Of a stretch of DNA of 64,000 bases, positions 21,032-31,658 are shown in pieces. The translations under genes were made by a program, and so were the position numbers. The DNA comes from Bimuria novae-zelandiae CBS 107.79. Lineage: Eukaryota > Ascomycota > Dothideomycetes > Pleosporales > Didymosphaeriaceae. Numbering within the stretch: the first letter of the stretch is position 1; each line of letters starts with the position of its first letter. Under the pieces are notes generated by a model. It did not search any database, was not told the DNA's origin, and was given only the letters and a program-made list of their open reading frames with translations. The stretch lies in contig ML976703.1 in NCBI GenBank assembly GCA_010015655.1, forward strand, positions 280,449 through 344,448, given 5' to 3'.

Positions 21032-22834
21032 ATGGCGACGAGCACAGCCGCGATGCCGGGTGGCGCTACTACTGTCCCCAGCTCCAAGAAGGCGTCAAGG
21101 AACGCGTACCGTCGGGCCAAGAAGAAGGCACAGCGCGCTGTAAGTCTTGCCGCGCGATCCCCTCCTCCACCAGTACTGACCAGCCCACAGGAGACCCCAT
21201 CTGAGGCCGGCGACTCTGCGCGTGAGAGCGAATCTACTGCACCAGACGACAAGACCAATAACGATGCACAGGCGGTCCGAGCCGCGGACCTTCTGGACGT
21301 TGACGACGTCGCGAACTCTTACGATCTCGACAACCCGCTGCTGGAGCAATACAAGAGTATTTTTGAAAAGTTCCGCGAGCCTACGGCCGAAGAGACGGCA
21401 AAGGATGAGGACAAACCCGAGATCTACTACGACGATGATGATATCCCTGACGAAGACGACGACTCTTCGAAGAAGATCTCGAAAAAGCAGCGGAAACAAA
21501 TGAACAAGATGTCAGTCGCACAGCTCAAGGCATCGGTCAAGAAGCCTGAGCTCGTGGAATGGACCGATGTCACCTCCTCAGATCCTCGACTGCTGATCGC
21601 CATCAAGGGCTACAAAAACGTCGTCCCTGTCCCGAACCACTGGTCTCTCAAGCGTGAGTACCTCTCATCTAAGCGTGGTATTGAGAAGCCACCGTTTGCA
21701 CTGCCGAAGTTCATCCAGGAAACCGGAATCTCGGAGATGCGAGATGCGGTGCTGGAGAAGCAAGCAGAGATGACCCTTAAGCAAAAGCAGCGCGAGCGGG
21801 TACAAGGCAAATTGGGCAAATTCGACATGGACTATGGTAAGCTCTACGACGCCTTCTTCCGAAGGCAGACCAAGCCTGAGATGACGCGCTACGGAGAGGT
21901 CTACTATGAGGGCAAAGAGTTCGAGACGAATCTGGTTCACTTGAAACCTGGCGTATTGAGCGAGGAGCTGAAAGATGCTCTGGGCATGGGCCCCGGCCAG
22001 CCTCCCCCATGGCTAATCAACCAGCAGCGTTTCGGTCCTCCTCCGTCGTATCCGAACTTGAAAGTCCCCGGCGTCAATGCTCCTATTCCGCCAGGCGCTT
22101 CTTGGGGGTTCAATCCAGGCCAGTGGGGCCGACCGCCTATCGATGAGACTACTCACCGCCCCCAGTGGGGTGGCGACCCTCTTGGACAGGGTATCCTGCA
22201 AGAACAGTCCGCTCCGACACAGCTTGGCGAACCTGCGGAGCGTAGTATTTGGGGCGTGTTGCGTGCCGAAGGCGAAAGTGACGAAGAAGAGAGCGATGAA
22301 GAGGAGGAGGAGGAAGAGGAAGAGGGCGAGGAAGGCCCCGAGGATGCCACTGGCATCCAAACCACCATGACCACGGCTTCTGCCCTTCCCTCGGAAATTG
22401 GCGGCACAGAAACTATTGGTGGTGAGTTCACACTGCGAAAACAGCGCAAAGGCATCGAGACGGAAGAGCCTAGTGCACCGCGTAGCGCTTATCAAGTGCT
22501 TCCGGAGAAGAACATTCAAGCTACCGGTTTCTTTGGCGGTGAACATGCGTATGATCTTGACGCTGCTCGTCGGGACACCTTCGGAGACAACTCCCAGCGG
22601 AAGCGAAAGGCAGGTGACGTGGACATTTCGGTCGACGTAGATGCCTTGGCGGACAGCGACAAGTTGGACAAGGAGACTCTGAGGAAACAATACGAGGCGC
22701 AAAGGAAAGCAGAGATGCAGGGACAGTGGCAGAGCATCGATCAAGATGACCTGAGCGAGATGATTGCAGCCGAGTCACGGAAGAGGCAAAAGAGGGATGA
22801 AAAACGAGATGATGATCGTCGGCCGCGGCGTTGA
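21032..22834 (+). CDS. CUS1: U2 snRNP SF3b complex subunit SF3B2 (SAP145/Cus1)
   Basis: Exons 21032-21139 and 21191-22834, 583 residues. The 51-bp intron has GTAAGT, a TACTGAC branch site and CAG, but is a multiple of three without a stop, so its retention adds 17 residues. After a basic N-terminus (YRRAKKKAQRA) comes a charged region, then the DUF382 domain (about residues 165-290: VAQLKASVKKPELVEWTDVT, ...LIAIKGYKNVVPVPNHWSLK). The PSP domain follows (about 280-340: KPGVLSEELKDALGMGPGQP...PPPWLINQQRFGPPPSYPNL), then a long Glu/Asp run. The protein helps SF3b hold U2 snRNA on the branch site in pre-mRNA splicing (nucleus). It is next to an RS-type splicing gene. Confidence 0.95.
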   Translation: MATSTAAMPGGATTVPSSKKASRNAYRRAKKKAQRAVSLAARSPPPPVLTSPQETPSEAGDSARESESTAPDDKTNNDAQAVRAADLLDVDDVANSYDLDNPLLEQYKSIFEKFREPTAEETAKDEDKPEIYYDDDDIPDEDDDSSKKISKKQRKQMNKMSVAQLKASVKKPELVEWTDVTSSDPRLLIAIKGYKNVVPVPNHWSLKREYLSSKRGIEKPPFALPKFIQETGISEMRDAVLEKQAEMTLKQKQRERVQGKLGKFDMDYGKLYDAFFRRQTKPEMTRYGEVYYEGKEFETNLVHLKPGVLSEELKDALGMGPGQPPPWLINQQRFGPPPSYPNLKVPGVNAPIPPGASWGFNPGQWGRPPIDETTHRPQWGGDPLGQGILQEQSAPTQLGEPAERSIWGVLRAEGESDEEESDEEEEEEEEEGEEGPEDATGIQTTMTTASALPSEIGGTETIGGEFTLRKQRKGIETEEPSAPRSAYQVLPEKNIQATGFFGGEHAYDLDAARRDTFGDNSQRKRKAGDVDISVDVDALADSDKLDKETLRKQYEAQRKAEMQGQWQSIDQDDLSEMIAAESRKRQKRDEKRDDDRRPRR

Positions 22835-23471
22835 TCGGCGGTAGGGTTTGATCCGTGGTAGGGCGAGCACTGTAAGATTTGTAAAGATAACAGCATGAAG
22901 AACGTGCGGTGGACAGGTGGACACATGGGGGGCGCAACGGGGTGCGCAACGGGGTGCAGAACACAGGGAAGGCCGAGGCCAGTGCATTCAAGAGTTTTTG
23001 CTGCCAGCATGTGGAATGCATTGGACGAGCCTTGGCCACTACTGAATCAACATGATTACAAGATGGTCGGGAATGCATGGAAGAAAGTTTGCAAACATGG
23101 TCTGCGTGATGACATTAGGATTAAGACGAGCCAAAAAAAAGTCAGGACGATGGACAATTCCAATTGCGCCGCCACGTAGGGGCGATGTGCCTCAAAAAGC
23201 AGTCGAGGGACCCGGTGAGAGAAACTTGGTTTAATGATGGACGACAAGACTCAGTCAGATGCGGTCCGTGCACAGCCCTGGAAATGCCATCGCGCAGGCG
23301 AAAGGCTTAGCTCGTGGAAACTTGGACGTTAGCTACCTCCTCTTGCTCTCGAGCGTCACACGGTTAACGCACCCGGACGCACCTCTGCGTATTCTCTTGT
23401 TAACGTGCGACACGTAATAACGTGATCATCATTAGGCTCCAGCAGTATTACGTTGGGAGGCCGTCGCCGTC
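22835..23471. other. Intergenic between SF3B2 and the RS-rich gene
   Basis: No gene recognised. It holds the SF3B2 3' end and the promoter of the next gene; a short direct repetition GGGGTGCGCAAC/GGGGTGCAGAAC occurs at about 22,939-22,965. Confidence 0.45.
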
Positions 23472-25224
23472 ATGGACCGCAGGGACAGGGACGATCGCGA
23501 TCGCGACCGAAGGTTTGTCGCGCCCTACTCGTCTCACCGGCACGCACCTCAGTTGATGCAGCCATATGCGGCAGCTGAGACGGCCTCCTCTGTGTCCGTG
23601 GCGCCCCAAACTGACGCGGCATAGGGACGACAGGTTCTCGAACACGTACAGGCCTCGCTCGCCCGGCCCGCGCATCGACAGCTACCGTGCCAGTGCCCGC
23701 GATCGCAGCCCGCCGCGTGGTGGTGGTGGTGGAGGAGTGACTCGCGCCGACACCTACACGCCCGGCGGTCGCGCTTCTCGCCCGCGAAGCCGCTCTCCCC
23801 CATCGTACCGCCGCCGATCTAGGAGCCCGAGGCGAGACGATGACCGGTGGAGGGCCAGCAGGCCTCGGTCTCCACCACGCCGCGGATACTCTCCCCGGAG
23901 GGACGACTACCGTGGCGACCGCGCAAGGACACCGCCTCGACGGGAATACGATTCCTACACGCGTTCGCCTCGCCGCGACAGGTCTCCGCCACCGCGCGAA
24001 CGCGAAGTGTCACCAGCCCGGAGCCGCGCAGCTCGCTCAGACCGGTACGAGGAGCCGCGCTCTCGCGCCCACAGGTATGTATGGCCAGAGAATGGATTGC
24101 ATGCCGCTCAGCTCATCAACGACAGCCCACCGCGCCGTTACTCGCCGCCTGCTCGCGACAGCAGAGACTACCGTCGTCGGTCTCCCTCTCCTCGCCGGGA
24201 GCGCGTAGACCCCTATGCTGCAGACACGTGGAGGCGCCCGTCTCCCTCTCCCGCCAGGAATACCTATGCGTCCAACGATGCTTCGGGCAGGGAATCTGCG
24301 GCAACCTCGCGTCGCTCGTCACCCCCGCCAGTCCACCCTAGTAGGGCTGCTCTGGTTCCAGATGACAGGCCGATGAGAGATGCAGTGTCGGCTCCTCGAT
24401 CGCCCTACCGCGAACGGGATTACGACCGAGGCCGAGACTACAACCGCGACCGGGAGCGAGATCGCTCTCCCCCCCGTCACCGCGATGGTCCTCCGACCGG
24501 GCCTAGGGGCGATCGTGACCGAGAGTTTGCGCCGCCCAGTGGTCCCTCTTCATCATACCGCAACGGAGACAGCAGCTACTCTCGAGCGCCTCCTACTGGA
24601 CCGTCAAACCGCAGCTACCCTTCTCCCGCCATCTCGCCGCCTGCTGGCCCCTCAAGCTCCACTCCACAGCCGCCGACCTACCCACGCAACAGCAACCCTG
24701 TGCTCGCTGCACCCACTCGCCCTAGAGGTGGCGGTGGCAGTCGTGGCGGCTTTGGTTACGACGCACCTCGCGATTTCTCCGGCCCCCCGCCGCGACGAGG
24801 CTCGGCACACTGGGGCGGAAGCCGAGGCGGAGGCTTTCACGGCGGCCCACCTTCCGGCCCTCGAAGCTCAGGTCCCGGACCAACACCGTTCGCTCCACCT
24901 TTCCGTGGCTCTGCCAATAGTACTAGCACGACATATCCCCGCACGCAGCGCTTCGGTGGCCATCTTGACGGCTTACCGAAAGAGGTGCCAGGAGGCCAGA
25001 AGGCCCCCGAACTCGTCGATACGAGCAAGATTCTCAAATTAGAGGAGGAAGCGCGGAAGCTCCGCGAGCAGATTGAGGCAAAGGAGACTGCGAAGCGGGC
25101 GAGTCTGAGAGAGTGGGACGCGCTGGGACGAGATGCGGAGAATGCGGCACTGAGGAGTGAGCTTGCGGAGCAGCATTTGGGAAGCCTCAACGGAGACGGA
25201 GAGGTTGGCGGGGCGGCCTTCTAG
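23472..25224 (+). CDS. Arginine/serine-rich protein (splicing-factor-like)
   Basis: Proposed exons are 23472-23512, 23625-24074 and 24126-25224, 529 residues. Exon 1 reads MDRRDRDDRDRDRR and joins in frame to DDRFSNTYRPRSP across a GTTTGT...GCATAG intron with a CTGAC branch site. The second intron (GTATGT...ACAG) is 51 bp and in frame; removing it deletes YVWPENGLHAAQLIND, which does not fit its surroundings, and restores RS-type sequence (HSPPRRYSPP). Most of the protein is RS/RD/SPPR repeats and Gly/Arg/Pro-rich. The C-terminus has the ordered GLPKEVPGG...KILKLEEEARKLREQIEAKE coiled coil seen in fungal SRRM1-like proteins. A nuclear role in pre-mRNA splicing is likely but inferred from composition. 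Confidence 0.8.
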
Positions 25225-25638
25225 AGTGCAAGGGCTGGTGTTGGATGGACACAGGACGAACAGGGTTGGAAAGCAAAAGCATTTTGGAGGATCACGATGG
25301 TTGCATGTGAGGATATGTAAAGTGTCCGTGGTACATAGTGAAGGGTGGACTTGGCAGGTGACGGAACATTTGGTTTTATCCGTCGAATTCGGCCAATGTT
25401 CGTTCACGTGACGTTCATCACCTCCCTTTGTAACGCCACCTTCCGGTTCGGTGCACGGGCGCCATGATGGCATTCCATGGTACGGAGGTGCCTTTCAAAA
25501 GTCCTTGCCCACCTTGGCGAGCAGGGGTATACGCCACATTCCGAATTCAGAAGCATCTCCGAGCTGACGTGGCCTTTGCTTCTCAAGCTCACAACATTGC
25601 TCTATACTACTTGCTCTCTAATTGATACAGTCTTTGCT

Positions 25639-26983
25639 ATGCCTCCTCACGATCTTGCTACTCGAGCTTTAATAATTACTCTTAAGGCTACTGGCAAGCC
25701 AAATGACGAGATCACTGGCCTAACAGGGATTTCAAAGCGGACAATTAACTCANNNNNNNNNNNNNNNNNNNNNNNNNNNNNNNNNNNNNNNNNNNNNNNN
25801 NNNNNNNNNNNNNNNNNNNNNNNNNNNNNNNNNNNNNNNNNNNNNNNNNNNNNNNNNNNNNNNNNNNNNNNNNNNNNNNNNNNNNNNNNNNNNNNNNNNN
25901 NNNNNNNNNNNNNNNNNNNNNNNNNNNNNNNNNNNNNNNNNNNNNNNNNNNNNNNNNNNNNNNNNNNNNNNNNNNNNNNNNNNNNNNNNNNNNNNNNNNN
26001 NNNNNNNNNNNNNNNNNNNNNNNNNNNNNNNNNNNNNNNNNNNNNNNNNNNNNNNNNNNNNNNNNNNNNNNNNNNNNNNNNNNNNNNNNNNNNNNNNNNN
26101 NNNNNNNNNNNNNNNNNNNNNNNNNNNNNNNNNNNNNNNNNNNNNNNNNNNNNNNNNNNNNNNNNNNNNNNNNNNNNNNNNNNNNNNNNNNNNNNNNNNN
26201 NNNNNNNNNNNNNNNNNNNNNNNNNNNNNNNNNNNNNNNNNNNNNNNNNNNNNNNNNNNNNNNNNNNNNNNNNNNNNNNNNNNNNNNNNNNNNNNNNNNN
26301 NNNNNNNNNNNNNNNNNNNNNNNNNNNNNNNNNNNNNNNNNNNNNNNNNNNNNNNNNNNNNNNNNNNNNNNNNNNNNNNNNNNNNNNNNNNNNNNNNNNN
26401 NNNNNNNNNNNNNNNNNNNNNNNNNNNNNNNNNNNNNNNNNNNNNNNNNNNNNNNNNNNNNNNNNNNNNNNNNNNNNNNNNNNNNNNNNNNNCTGGACGA
26501 CAACCTCAATGGACTTGGAATAAGAAGACAGGAAAGGTCAGCCGAGGCAGAGGCTCAGGTATTGATTGGTATCGGTACCAGACGTCTGTGCTACTTCCAA
26601 AGCTAATACCTTTTGCAAAGGTGTGCAAAATAGAGCGGCCAGACACTGTTGTACAAGAAGATAAAGCGCCCTCTCATGATCATCATGTCCAGAGCTATAT
26701 ATATAGCATCCATGATGTTACAAAGTTGCTCTGGTGTGGCAACTCTCCTGACCTAAACGCTATTGAGCCTTGCTGGCCATGGATGAAGAGAGCTACTACA
26801 AAGAAAGGCGCGCCAAAGAGTAGAGCAGAGGCTGTCCGTGCATGGGAGCAGTGCTGGCGAGATCTACCTCAGGAGAAGATACAGGCTTGGATTGAGCGTA
26901 TTCCTGTCCATATAAAGAAGATCATTGAGCTAGAAGGGGGCAACGAGTACAAGGAGGGCAGGAATCTCCATAGACTTAGATAA
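25639..26983 (+). CDS. Mariner-like transposase, interrupted by an assembly gap
   Basis: The N-terminus (ATG at 25639) reads MPPHDLATRALIITLKATGK, then PNDEITGLTGISKRTINS, a helix-turn-helix. After the gap the frame 26495-26983 contains VVQEDKAPSHDHH (second catalytic Asp region) and LLWCGNSPDLNAIEPCWPWM (third catalytic acidic residue region, the NSPDLNPIE signature), then a basic tail. The two halves are in different frames if the gap really is 740 bp. The gap length is thus probably an estimate, or the gene is frameshifted; the readable parts contain no stop. Confidence 0.85.
25753..26492. other. Assembly gap (740 N)
   Basis: 740 undetermined bases inside the transposase gene. A gap in a multicopy transposon is what short-read assembly would produce. 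Confidence 0.99.
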
Positions 26984-27207
26984 TCGGACATATGTCTAAA
27001 TTCGGAATGTGGCGTATACCCCTGCTCGCCAAGGTGGGCAAGGACTTTTGAAAGGCACCTCCGTACCCCAGCAGTTATATAGGCTTCCACGTCCCTACCA
27101 GCCCTTTTCTGCGCACACGTCCGAGCATACCAGCTGAACAGCTTTGCCTGCCTATCCACTACTTACGCACCGAATACTCTCTTCGCGCTCCTAGATCGTC
27201 GACCGCC

Positions 27208-27588
27208 ATGCGCTTCACCCTCTCGACGCTGCTCGCCGTGTTGTTCGCCGCCGTCGCCATGGCCGTCGCGCCGACATTCCACAACGTCATCATCAGCTTC
27301 CCCAAGGACGCGCCCGGCCAGCTGCTCGAGGATGCAAAGGAGAAAGTGAGGAACACAGCGGGTGCAAAGATCACGCACGAGTACAGTACGTCACCCCGGG
27401 TTGCGAGAAGGCGGACAAGCAGCTGACGCAGATGGACAGCCATCATCAACGCCTTCGCCGCTTCGGTGCCCGACACCATGTTCAGCGACCTCCAGGCGCT
27501 GAGCACCAAGTACCCGCCCGTCATCGAGGGCGACGGCATCGTGACGACGCAGGCCACGAAGCCAGGAGGAGCCCAGGTGGGCATCTAG
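27208..27588 (+). CDS. Small secreted I9-type (subtilisin propeptide-like) protease inhibitor
   Basis: Exons 27208-27385 and 27440-27588 (intron GTACGT...GACAG, 54 bp), 108 residues. The N-terminal ~20 residues (MRFTLSTLLAVLFAAVAMAV) are a signal peptide. The rest matches the inhibitor I9 fold of subtilase propeptides: HNVIISFPKDAPGQLLEDAK ... AGAKITHEYTIINAFAASVP ... YPPVIEGDGIVTTQ. It is not attached to a protease domain, as in free fungal inhibitors related to yeast Pbi2. A role in inhibiting subtilisin-like proteases, in the secretory route or outside the cell, is inferred. A mariner-like transposon ends about 140 bp upstream and may have altered its promoter. Confidence 0.85.
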
Positions 27589-27933
27589 GGATGACGCACG
27601 GGGCACAGCGGGGTTAACGGGGCTAACGATACGATGGGATGGGGAGTTAAACGGTGTACCTGAGAGTAAAGCCACTTCGAACTATGTATTCTTATAGAGA
27701 ATGAGATTGAGCATATGCCACCAGCAAGACCAACACGTCATGGTGCCTTATTCCTCGGCTATGCGCCGTGGGACGTGGGTGCGTGCGGCGAGTCCCTGCA
27801 GCTACGGCAGGCGTCGAGGCGGCGGCTAGCGTGCATCATCCGCTGCAGAGGCCCCGAAACGTTGACGATCGATGGCTCCAGCAGGTCGAAGAATTGAAGA
27901 ACCACCGCCCGCGCCCCCCCGCTTCCGCCGGCC
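27589..27933. other. Short intergenic region before the Hook gene
   Basis: No feature recognised; it would contain the 3' UTR of the inhibitor gene and the promoter of the Hook gene. Confidence 0.5.
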
Positions 27934-30900
27934 ATGGACGACTTCAGGCCGGAGCTGCTCAAGGCTCTCCTCGACTGGGTACGCATGCGTGCCGTTTCCT
28001 GGCGACGGCCAGCAGCACACTGACAACACGACGACAGGTCAACACGTTCGACCTGCAGGGCCGCGTCACGGCATGGGCGCAGCTCGAAGACGGCCAGATG
28101 CTCTGGCAGATCCTTGCCACGGTCGACCCCGACTACTTCAGCGAGTCGCTCCCCAACCTCGACGAGGGCCCCGACGTGCGCCGCCGCTCCGTGGCCGACA
28201 ACTGGATCCCCAAATGGCAGAACCTCAAGCACATCGAGCGCCACGTCTCCATGTACATCCGCGAGGAGTGCAACCAGCTGCCCGTGCTCACCAAGCGCAT
28301 GATCCCGGACCTGAAGACGGGCGCGCGGGACGGCAGCCTGCAGCTCACGGCGAAGCTGACCATGGCGGTGCTCTTTGCCGCCTGCACGTCGACCAAGAGC
28401 GGCCAGCGGATGCTGGAGCACATGGCCAAGATCGGCACCGACAAGGCCGCCGTCATTGCCGCCGGCATCCAGGAACTGCAGGCGCTGGACGAGCGTATGG
28501 CTGAGCTCGGCGTCGACCAGGAGCTGACGGCCGACCCGCCCCTCGCGCCCGCCAGTCTGAGGGCACCCACGCGCGCCGTCTCGGGCGCCGGGTCGGCCGT
28601 CGGCAAGGACTCGGAGCTGGAGCAGGAGGCGCTGCTATTCGAGGCCAACAAGGACCGCACGACGCTGCGCAGCCAGGTCACCAAGCTGGTCGAGGAGCTC
28701 AACAGCTCAAAGGCACGGATAGCGCAGCTGGAGGAAGAGCTGGTGGAAGCAAGACTCCACCTGGACGACCGGGGCGCTGGAGGCGCAACGCCGGACGAGG
28801 TGGAGCGGCTGCGCGACGACCTGAGACGCGAACGCCAGTACATCGACAGGCTCGAGACCGACCATGCGAACGCCAAAGACGTCATAGAATCGCTCAAGAA
28901 GCGAATGAACCGCCTCGAGCACGAATACGACGCGAAGCAGGAACTTAAGGATCAACTGCAGCTGGTCAAGGCCGAGCGCGACGAGCTGGAGAACAAGGCC
29001 AAAGCGAACGAGAACCTCAAGAAGAAGATCGAATCCATGTCCAAGGAGACAAAGGCCCTCGAAACAGTGCGCCAGGAGCTGCAGCAGGCCAAGGAGCGAC
29101 TGCAGTATCTGGAGGACATCGAGGACAAGTGCGCGGCTTTGGAGAAGGTCAACAAAGAGAACATCCAAACTTTGGTCAATTCTGAGCAGTCCATCTTCGA
29201 AGAGAAGGGCCGCAGGACAAGGCTCGAACATGAAAATCTGGTGCTGATGAAGCAGGTCGAGCAGACCAAAGACCTTCAGTACAAGGCCGAGGACAAAGCC
29301 CGCGAACTCGAAGACAGGATGCGGGAGTTCGAAGCGAACGGTGCACGCGGCGGCAGTCTGGAAGACGAGCTCCACCATGACGATGGCCACGATGCTGCAG
29401 AAGACACTCCCAACACCAAACCTTTATCGGATGGACGCGTGAGCGCGGAAGCCATTGCACTGCAGCAGAGGGTTGATGTCTTGGCTGCGAGACTGAAGAG
29501 TATGGAGGCGGAAACGCTGAAGCAAATGCAGGAGAACGTTGGACTCAAATCCGACATCATGGCAACTAAGGATGAGGAGAGCCAAAGGCACGTGCTCGTA
29601 ACCCTTCTTACGTTTACGCGGCACTAAACTGACAAGACAATGCAGACCGTTTCTTGAGCAGAACGCAAAACTTCACTCCGCAGAGACGGAGCTCGAGGAG
29701 CTGCAACGGAGGCTACGGGAGACAGAGCTGGAAATGGCAGAGCTCCGCAACCAGCTTAACAAAAGTGGGCGGTTCACTCTCTCAAACGATACGCATCTGA
29801 CAGAGCAGCAGAATCCGACATCGATGAAGAGGTCAAAAACCAAGGGCTGCAAGCGGAATACGACCGCATGATTGCCCTGCAACAACAATCCCATCAGAAG
29901 CTGCGAGATCTCGAGATTGCGAGAGATGAGGCACGGAGTCTCTTGTATGCTTCCTTGACTATCAAGGACGACCGTAACCTAGAACTCCAGCACAAAATAA
30001 GAGAAGCAATGCTCCAGCAGATCCGTGAGCAGATACAACAAGTGGTGGAAGCACCGTCTGAGGCACAAGGCACAGCGCTAGAAGCGACGTCGGTCGACAT
30101 TGCAGACAAAGTGGCGTCCGCACAAGCGGCCCTGGACAACGTTAAAAGAGTAAGTGTGCAACAGCTTCTTTCTGTTTCAGTACAGGCGGCCAATGGGCAC
30201 ATAAATCTTGGCCCAGACCCAACCGGTTTGTCGGTCCACTCAAAGGAGAGGTCGGCGGCCAAGAACGAGGTTGCTACACTTGTTGGCTCGCTCGGTAGGA
30301 AAAGCGCAAGGAGTGCCGTCCCAGAAGTGTACTCGACAGCGCGCACCAAGGATATGAAGAAGAGCACTTGGGGTAACAGGATCGCGAGCCTGATCTCGCC
30401 TTCCCGGTCCCAGTTTCTGTCAAGAGTCCCGTCGAGTGCCACAACTTCTCCATGCTTGACTCCGGTGCCGGTGCCGGCGCGTGACTCGCTTGAGCATTTC
30501 ATCTTTCACATGAATATGGCAAGTTTGTCCCGCGGGCGGCGGGTGCAAGGTTGAACAGTACATTTATCTGCACGGCTGTGTCGGGCCGGTCTCTTTTGCT
30601 CTCACCTACTCTGGCGGAGAATTGCGACGAGTGATACGAGCTGACGGTGATAACAGGATTTGAAGGACCAAGAGGCCGCGACGCAGTCCCTGCGCGATGA
30701 GCTTGAGAAGGCTAAGCAAGAATCAGCAGAACAAGGCTCGGTATGTCTCCTATTTCCGCATTCCCTCCTAGTCTGTGCTATACCCTTGCCCCTTTCCTTC
30801 TTCCTTGAATTCATCCAATACGTCTTCTGCGCTGCCCCCGCCAAAACGCGCGCTAATCATGCCCAGGCCGAACTCAAGCAGGAACTCGAAAACCTCCGTC

Positions 30901-31037
30901 GCGAGAACAGGTTGATGACGTCGGCGTGGTACGACATGACGAACCGCCTGCAGTCGAACACGGTGGTGCTGCAGCGTAAGAGCGAGGCCCCGAAGAGCTG
31001 GCTGGGGAAACAGAGGGTCGTCGTAGGGAGGAGATAA
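27934..31037 (+). CDS. hok1: Hook-family dynein/endosome adaptor (Hok1/HookA)
   Basis: ATG at 27934; exon 1 27934-27978, intron 27979-28037, then a long exon from 28038. The N-terminal Hook domain (about residues 1-160) reads LLDWVNTFDLQGRVTAWAQL...DGQMLWQILATVDPDYFSES...NWIPKWQNLKHIERHVSMY. It is followed by several hundred residues of coiled coil ending with AELKQELENLRRENRLMTSA. In fungi Hook proteins link early endosomes to dynein through the FTS/FHIP complex. Likely later junctions: a GC-AG intron 29588-29645 (giving ESQR-PFLEQNAKL), a frame change between 29,756 and 29,817 (a 44-bp GT-AG intron or an indel), an intron 30150-30656 whose first 400 bp stay open, and an intron 30741-30866. 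The 5' half is secure; the 3' half needs transcript support. Confidence 0.88.
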
Positions 31038-31658
31038 CGGAGGGGACGGGTTGTGATGAGCGTGGTGGGAGGGCGCCGTTGCTGATGCAGTTATTATAAT
31101 ATACCCCGGAACAGCTTTGCGTATAGAGATGCGTTTGCATGTATGGATGTGAGCGTCTGTGAGTGGGACATTGGTGGGAGGAGTTGTACACAGGATAGAG
31201 TGGCGAGGAGCACCATTATATTCTGTGAAATATATACATTGTGTACTGCAATGCGTGGGCTTTGTGTCGTGTCACCGTGGTCCGGCAATCTGGCGCAATG
31301 CGTCTTTCGTCCGCACCCACCCTCGTGTGAGGCTTCGAAGTCGGTCTGTGGTCGTACTGGGTTGTGGATCTCACCATAACGTTTGAGGAGAGAGTGTGGA
31401 CATTATGAAGTGTACATTCGCAAAGTCCCCACAGTCCCTTTGCTCTGGCCAAGGAAAACCCAAATTTCACGTGCACATTGCAGTAATAGCAGTTTCCGGA
31501 CCAAACAGGGATATGATGCATTTTGGAAGCACTGCCGACGCCGAAGAATGCAGATTACCCATCCAAATCGCCACGCTATGCAATAAATGTGTGAACTCTC
31601 GCCCGCGCCCAAGGTTCCAATGCCTACCTACGCACCTTCCTTCTTCGCCGCATGCCCG
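31038..31658. other. Convergent intergenic region (Hook 3' end / RPC2 3' end)
   Basis: No gene recognised. The two flanking genes converge here, so it holds both 3' UTRs. Confidence 0.5.

Larger units (their letters stand above)
25481..27065 (+). mobile_element. Mariner-like (Tc1/IS630/mariner) DNA transposon
   Basis: Inverted ends at 25481-25547 and 26999-27065 are identical over about 65 bp (outermost TACGGAGGTGCCTTTCAAAA); similarity continues weakly inward. The TA at both edges is the expected target duplication. Inside are the two ends of a transposase gene separated by an assembly gap. The element sits in the short space between the RS-rich gene and the I9-inhibitor gene; its right edge is only about 140 bp from the latter's start codon. 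Confidence 0.93.

Noticed and set aside
22013..22744. Long antisense ORF (243 codons) opposite SF3B2
   Set aside because: It is a mirror of the strongly biased sense coding sequence (acidic repeats read as Ser/Leu runs); the sense strand has clear SF3B2 domains.
30150..30554. Treating 29868-30554 as a separate complete gene
   Set aside because: It has no independent start; the upstream part is continuous Hook coiled coil, so it is better seen as a Hook exon with a possible open intron.
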